Assembly (NCBI GenBank): GCA_012033335.1
Contig: JAAURB010000021.1
Coordinates: 1-59,839, forward strand
Length of the DNA stretch: 59,839 nt
Direction: 5' to 3'
DNA from: Oscillatoriales cyanobacterium RM2_1_1
Lineage (GTDB): Bacteria; Cyanobacteriota; Cyanobacteriia; Cyanobacteriales; Microcoleaceae
Position numbers and translations under genes: made by a program. Below the pieces are notes generated by a model. It ran no database searches. It was given only the letters and a program-made list of their open reading frames with translations, and had not been told where the DNA came from. Below, in pieces: positions 56,208-59,839 of the stretch; position 1 is the first letter of the stretch, and each line of letters starts with the position of its first letter.

Positions 56208-56675
56208 ATGAAACGCTACCGTTCTATTTTGTCCTGCATTTTAGCCCTGCTAATCTCTTTTGTGGTGGGTTGCGGCTCTCCTGAAGTGGTTGAGCCCCCT
56301 ACCTATACCAGTACTCAAATTGAACAGATTCAAAAATACAGTTCTGAAATTATCGGGCTGCGCGATCGCATGACCTCTGAATTGTCAACTTATATTCAGC
56401 AGCGCCAATGGGTTGAGGTGGATAATTTTATTCATGGCCCCATGGGCAGCGCCTTACTGACAATGAATTATCTCACCCGGAATTTGCTCCCCGATGATCA
56501 ACCCCAGGCCCGTCAGTTATCCCGAGAGATATTTGAATATCTGGTTGATGTGGATAAGGCCGCCTCAAAGGGCAATCAAGCAGAAGCTGTGTCTAGCTAC
56601 CGCAAGGCCCTCGACAATCTGGATACTTTTCTAGATCGGGTTTCCCAGGCGCTTCCGACTGAATCCCCGGCTTGA
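56208..56675 (+). CDS. psbQ: Photosystem II extrinsic protein PsbQ (CyanoQ)
   Basis: 155 residues. Lipoprotein signal peptide with lipobox ISFVVGCGS (lipidated Cys22), so it is attached to the lumenal face of the thylakoid membrane. The mature part is a four-helix bundle: IEQIQKYSSEIIGLRDRMTS, IQQRQWVEVDNFIHGPMGSA, LLTMNYLTRNLLPDDQPQ, FEYLVDVDKAASKGN and YRKALDNLDTFLDRV. The FIHGPMG motif is the hallmark of cyanobacterial PsbQ. It stabilises the oxygen-evolving complex. Single gene followed by a strong hairpin terminator. Confidence 0.95.
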   Translation: MKRYRSILSCILALLISFVVGCGSPEVVEPPTYTSTQIEQIQKYSSEIIGLRDRMTSELSTYIQQRQWVEVDNFIHGPMGSALLTMNYLTRNLLPDDQPQARQLSREIFEYLVDVDKAASKGNQAEAVSSYRKALDNLDTFLDRVSQALPTESPA

Positions 56676-56731
56676 GTCAAGCTTAATTCAGGCACGATCA
56701 GCCGTTAATTGATGGTTTGAATTTTATTTAT

Positions 56732-56760
56732 GCCCCCATTGAATGGATGGGGGCTTATTT
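56732..56760 (+). terminator. Rho-independent terminator after psbQ
   Basis: Stem GCCCCCAT (56732-56739) pairs with ATGGGGGC (56747-56754) around a seven-base loop, followed by TTATTT. Confidence 0.75.
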
Positions 56761-56920
56761 AATGGATTGTTCCCGTGAATTCGAGTTTCTCTCAACTTGT
56801 TCACTGATTGTTCACTGAAAGACTCACTCAGAGGTACTCACTCAGAGGTTCTGATGACCTCATCAATGCTGACTTTCCCGATTAAGATGGCAATAATGGA
56901 TTTTATACAGTGCCTTATAA

Positions 56921-59536
56921 ATGCTTGATATTAGATGGCTGGTAATCTGCTCGGCCCTCATTTTGCAGATGCAGGCTGGCTTCATGTGTCTAGAGTCTGG
57001 CCTGACACGCTCCAAGAATAGCATTAATACTGCTGCGAAAAACATCATTGATTTTGGCGTTGCCATTATCCTGTACTGGGTTTGCGGGTTTGCTCTGATG
57101 TTTGGCGCTTCAAAGGCAGGATGGATTGGTTCTACCCAGTTTTTTGCTAATCCGGATACTCCCCAACTGACTGCTTTTCTTGTCTTTCAGACCATGTTTT
57201 GTAGTACAGCCGCCACGATCATTTCAGGGGCGGTGGCTGAGCGCATCAAGTTCAATGCTTATATTTGGATCGTTGTCTTGATGTCTAGTCTGGTTTATCC
57301 TCTGTTTGGACATTGGGCCTGGAATGGCCTGGAAACAGGAGAATTACAGGGATGGCTGGGGCAACTGGGATTTGTGGATTTTGCTGGCTCCACCGTAGTA
57401 CACAGTGTGGGAGCATGGGCCGCCCTGGCCGCCATCATTCAGGTCGGGCCTCGAACTGGTCGGTTTACCAATAATCAGCCCCCCCCGTCGAATACAGGGT
57501 TCCAATCTCCAGTTTTCTGTGCTGGGCCTGATGCTGCTGTGGTTTGGCTGGTTTGGCTTCAATGGCGGCAGTAACCTGGTATTAAACGACCGGGTGCCAA
57601 CTATTTTACTAAATACCCTCCTATCAGGGCAGCCGGATTAGTCAGTGCAGGATTGTGGAGTACCTGGCGATACAAAGTCCCCCAGGTGGAAGTCCTGATC
57701 AACGGTTGTCTGGCGGGGTTGGTGGCCATTACGGCATCGTGCCATGCCGTGACTCCTGCATTGGCTATTGTGATCGGAGCCACTGGAGCTATTATTGCCC
57801 AGTGGTTTGAGAAGTTCCTGGAACGCTGGCAAATCGATGATGTCGTGGGGGCGATCGCCGTTCATGGAGGGGCAGGGGTCTGGGGAACCCTGGCAGTTGC
57901 CCTATTTGGTCAGGTTGAGATTTTAGGAACCGGGCTCAGTCGCTATAGTCAGTTGGGGGTGCAAATTTTGGGGATCTTAACGGCTTTTGAGCTGGCCTTT
58001 GGAGCAACGTTTTTTGGACTGTCCCTGCTGCGTCGGATTACGCCCCTCAAGGTTTCCAGGGCGGAAGAAAAAGCAGGCATGAATATTTCCGAGCATGGAG
58101 CCGTCAGCGAAATGTACGAATTTCTTCAGTTTATTGAAACTCAGGCTCAAAGTTATGACCTGAGCTTACGGGCAACCATTGATGATCCCTTTACTGAAGT
58201 TGGCCTGATTGCCGATCGCTACAACGCCATGCTAGATGCCCTAGAAAACGCCCTGCTCCACACCAGCGCCATTGTGCAAACTGCCATCAATGGCATTATC
58301 ACCTTCACACCTCCCACGGCTGGGCTGAAAATTACTACCGCAAATCCTAGCGCTGCTCAGATCTTGGGTTGTGCAGTTGAGGATTTGATAGAATTACCCC
58401 TGGATCGGTTTATTCAGTGGCCGACTGAATGGGTTGCAGATAAACAACTGACCCTATCCAGTCTCCTGAGAAAAGGCCATCATGAACTGGTGGGTTATCG
58501 CTGGGATCAATCCAAATTTCCCCTGGAAGCATCAATTGCAGAAACTCACCTGGGTCAGCAACCACTCTACGTCGTCATCTTTCAGGATATTACCGATCGC
58601 CGCAATGCCAGATTGATCCTACAGCGATCCAGGGATCAGTTGCAGCACAAAAATGCTGAACTAGAAGAAACTCTCCAAAAACTCAAACAAACGCAAGCCC
58701 AGTTAGTTCAGACTGAAAAAATGTCAGGGCTGGGGCGGATGGTGGCAGGAGTTGCCCATGAAATCAATAACCCTATTAGTTTTATCTATGGCAATATTCA
58801 GCCGGCAATGAACTACGCCGATGACTTACTGGGTTTGATCCAGCAGTATCAAATCCATTGTTCAGATCCCCCCGCCGTGATTCAAGACTACACTGAGGCC
58901 GTTGACCTGGAACATCTTCAGGCGGACTTTCCCCGGCTCTTGCAATCAATGAGAGTGGGAGCTGAACGCATTCGCGAGATCGTCAAGTCCCTGCGAAGTT
59001 TCTCCCATCTAGACGAAGCCGAATTCAAATATTCAAGACTTGACCACGATATTGATAGTACTCTGATGATTCTCCAAAACCGTCTGAGTCACTTTCAGGA
59101 TCGCTCCCCCATTAATGTGATCAAAGATTATGGGGACTTACCAAAAATCAGATGTTATCCAGGTCAGCTCAATCAAGTCTTTATGAATATCATGAATAAT
59201 GCGATCGATGCCCTGGAGGGAGCATTTTTAGTTAACAACTGGAACAAAAATTCAGCAGAAACTCCTCAAAAACAACCTGAAATTCAAATTCAAACTCGAG
59301 TGTTAAGTCCTGAGTGGGTTGAAGTTGCGATCGCTGACAATGGCCCAGGAATTGAGGAAAAAAACTTGAGTAAGATATTTGATCCATTTTTTACAACCAA
59401 GCCTGTAGGTCGTGGAACAGGCTTGGGGCTTTCCATCAGCTATCAGATCATTGTGCAAAGACACCATGGAAAACTGGAATGTCAATCGATAGTGGGCCAA
59501 GGAGCCCGGTTTGTGATTCGGCTTCCCAATCAATGA
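56921..59536 (+). CDS. amt: Ammonium transporter-histidine kinase fusion (two frameshifts)
   Basis: 871 residues after correction. The Amt domain (1 to about 375) has [37 protein letters not shown] (twin His161), [12 protein letters not shown], and [19 protein letters not shown] (twin His315). The kinase part has a linker with a degenerate HAMP-like or coiled region, PAS (about 440-560), coiled coil, HisKA with [18 protein letters not shown] (His613), N box [11 protein letters not shown]1 [29 protein letters not shown]. The frame changes at the eight-C run 57479-57486 (one C too many) and at GGG 57627-57629 (one G short); both corrected, the Amt reads through in the expected order. It probably senses, and perhaps conducts, ammonium. 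No receiver gene is adjacent. Confidence 0.85.
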
Positions 59537-59641
59537 TCAATGCCCGTTATCCTATCCATAAAAACCAGGAAAGTCTACAATAAAAATAATAGAAAGGTAG
59601 TTGAACCTGCAATTCAATAAGTTTCCATTTAATAAGTTTCT

Positions 59642-59839
59642 ATGAATTCCCCCCAATCCATTCCTGAATCGGCTGATTCCCCCAACAAATCTCAGGTTTC
59701 TTCAGGCCAGCGCTTGAGAAATTTATTGATTGCTGGGGTGGCGATCGCCCTGAGTCTTGCTCTATTTTTGGGGCTAAAAACTGAGGCGACTTCGACTTCC
59801 CTACCAGAATTGGCAGAGAATGCCACTCCCTTAGAAGTT
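59642..59839 (+). CDS. txlA: Thioredoxin-like TxlA, N-terminal part, cut by window end
   Basis: 66 codons to the window edge. A polar N-terminus (MNSPQSIPESADSPNKSQVS) is followed by one membrane anchor (NLLIAGVAIALSLALFLGL), then TSLPELAENATPLEV. This is the layout of cyanobacterial TxlA, whose thioredoxin domain with the active-site CxxC would start just past the end. TxlA is a thylakoid-anchored thiol reductant linked to photosystem assembly. The decisive domain is not visible. Confidence 0.6.
   Translation, partial: MNSPQSIPESADSPNKSQVSSGQRLRNLLIAGVAIALSLALFLGLKTEATSTSLPELAENATPLEV

Noticed and set aside
1-59839. tRNA, rRNA, tmRNA and riboswitch signals
   Set aside because: None seen by eye on either strand; a covariance-model search would be needed to exclude small RNAs.

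Overview
The window comes from a cyanobacterial chromosome. It carries a PsbQ photosystem II lipoprotein gene, a Tab2-type translation factor, the cyanobacterial 2-oxoglutarate decarboxylase / succinate-semialdehyde dehydrogenase pair, a probable txlA start, and many GCGATCGC (HIP1) octamers. The dense two-component, GGDEF/EAL, RTX-repeat and Uma2 content and the scattered IS debris fit a larger-genome cyanobacterium. I cannot name the genus.

Layout. 1-4.6 kb: end of a transposase, exonuclease III, and the TCA-bypass pair. 4.8-9.3 kb: a caspase-like protein with Tyr/Ser in place of the catalytic His/Cys, a SnoaL-like protein and an AraC regulator. 9.4-15.9 kb: a tight same-strand cluster of carbamoyltransferase, SxtJ-like membrane protein, a 54-aa DUF5989 protein and three anchored SGNH hydrolases, probably a surface-glycan or lipid modification unit. 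16.4-22 kb: gluconokinase, an AMIN-domain protein, Uma2 nuclease, a DUF6464-like protein, Tab2 and an aminotransferase. 22-27.6 kb: a 1254-residue YIP1-like membrane plus alpha/beta-hydrolase protein with an MFS exporter. 27.7-28.8 kb: TnpB and histidine-kinase debris. 28.8-34.7 kb: an RTX-serine hydrolase fusion, a GNAT gene with a nonsense codon, a small repeat-bearing membrane protein overlapping a histidine kinase, and a convergent LuxR-type regulator. 35-44 kb: Uma2 remnant, RNase Z, SpoIID/LytB, a large GGDEF-EAL sensor and a glycogen debranching enzyme. 44.1-48.7 kb: a CDP-sugar operon. 49-54.8 kb: a REC-GAF-GGDEF protein, rsfS, yqeK, a WcaI-like glycosyltransferase and an AI-2E family permease. 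54.8 kb to the end: an RTX protein, TnpB debris, psbQ, an ammonium transporter fused to a histidine kinase, and the start of txlA.

A caution for any reader: at least eight otherwise well-conserved genes are each split by a single-base length change, mostly in a G or C run (near 6587, 12219, 13916, 16709, 17287, 23958, 27103, 52622, and two in the Amt-kinase at 57479-57486 and 57628). Restoring one base rejoins each to a full-length family member. I read these as probable sequencing or assembly errors rather than mass pseudogenisation, and annotate each as one gene. Truly decayed items (Uma2 copy, TnpB pieces, kinase fragments, IS630 stub) are listed separately.

Repeats are a second theme. 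A roughly 90-bp palindromic element with TATAGCG-type ends occurs two to four times, a GC-rich double hairpin occurs twice, and several short tandem repeats of 11-15 bp sit at gene borders.
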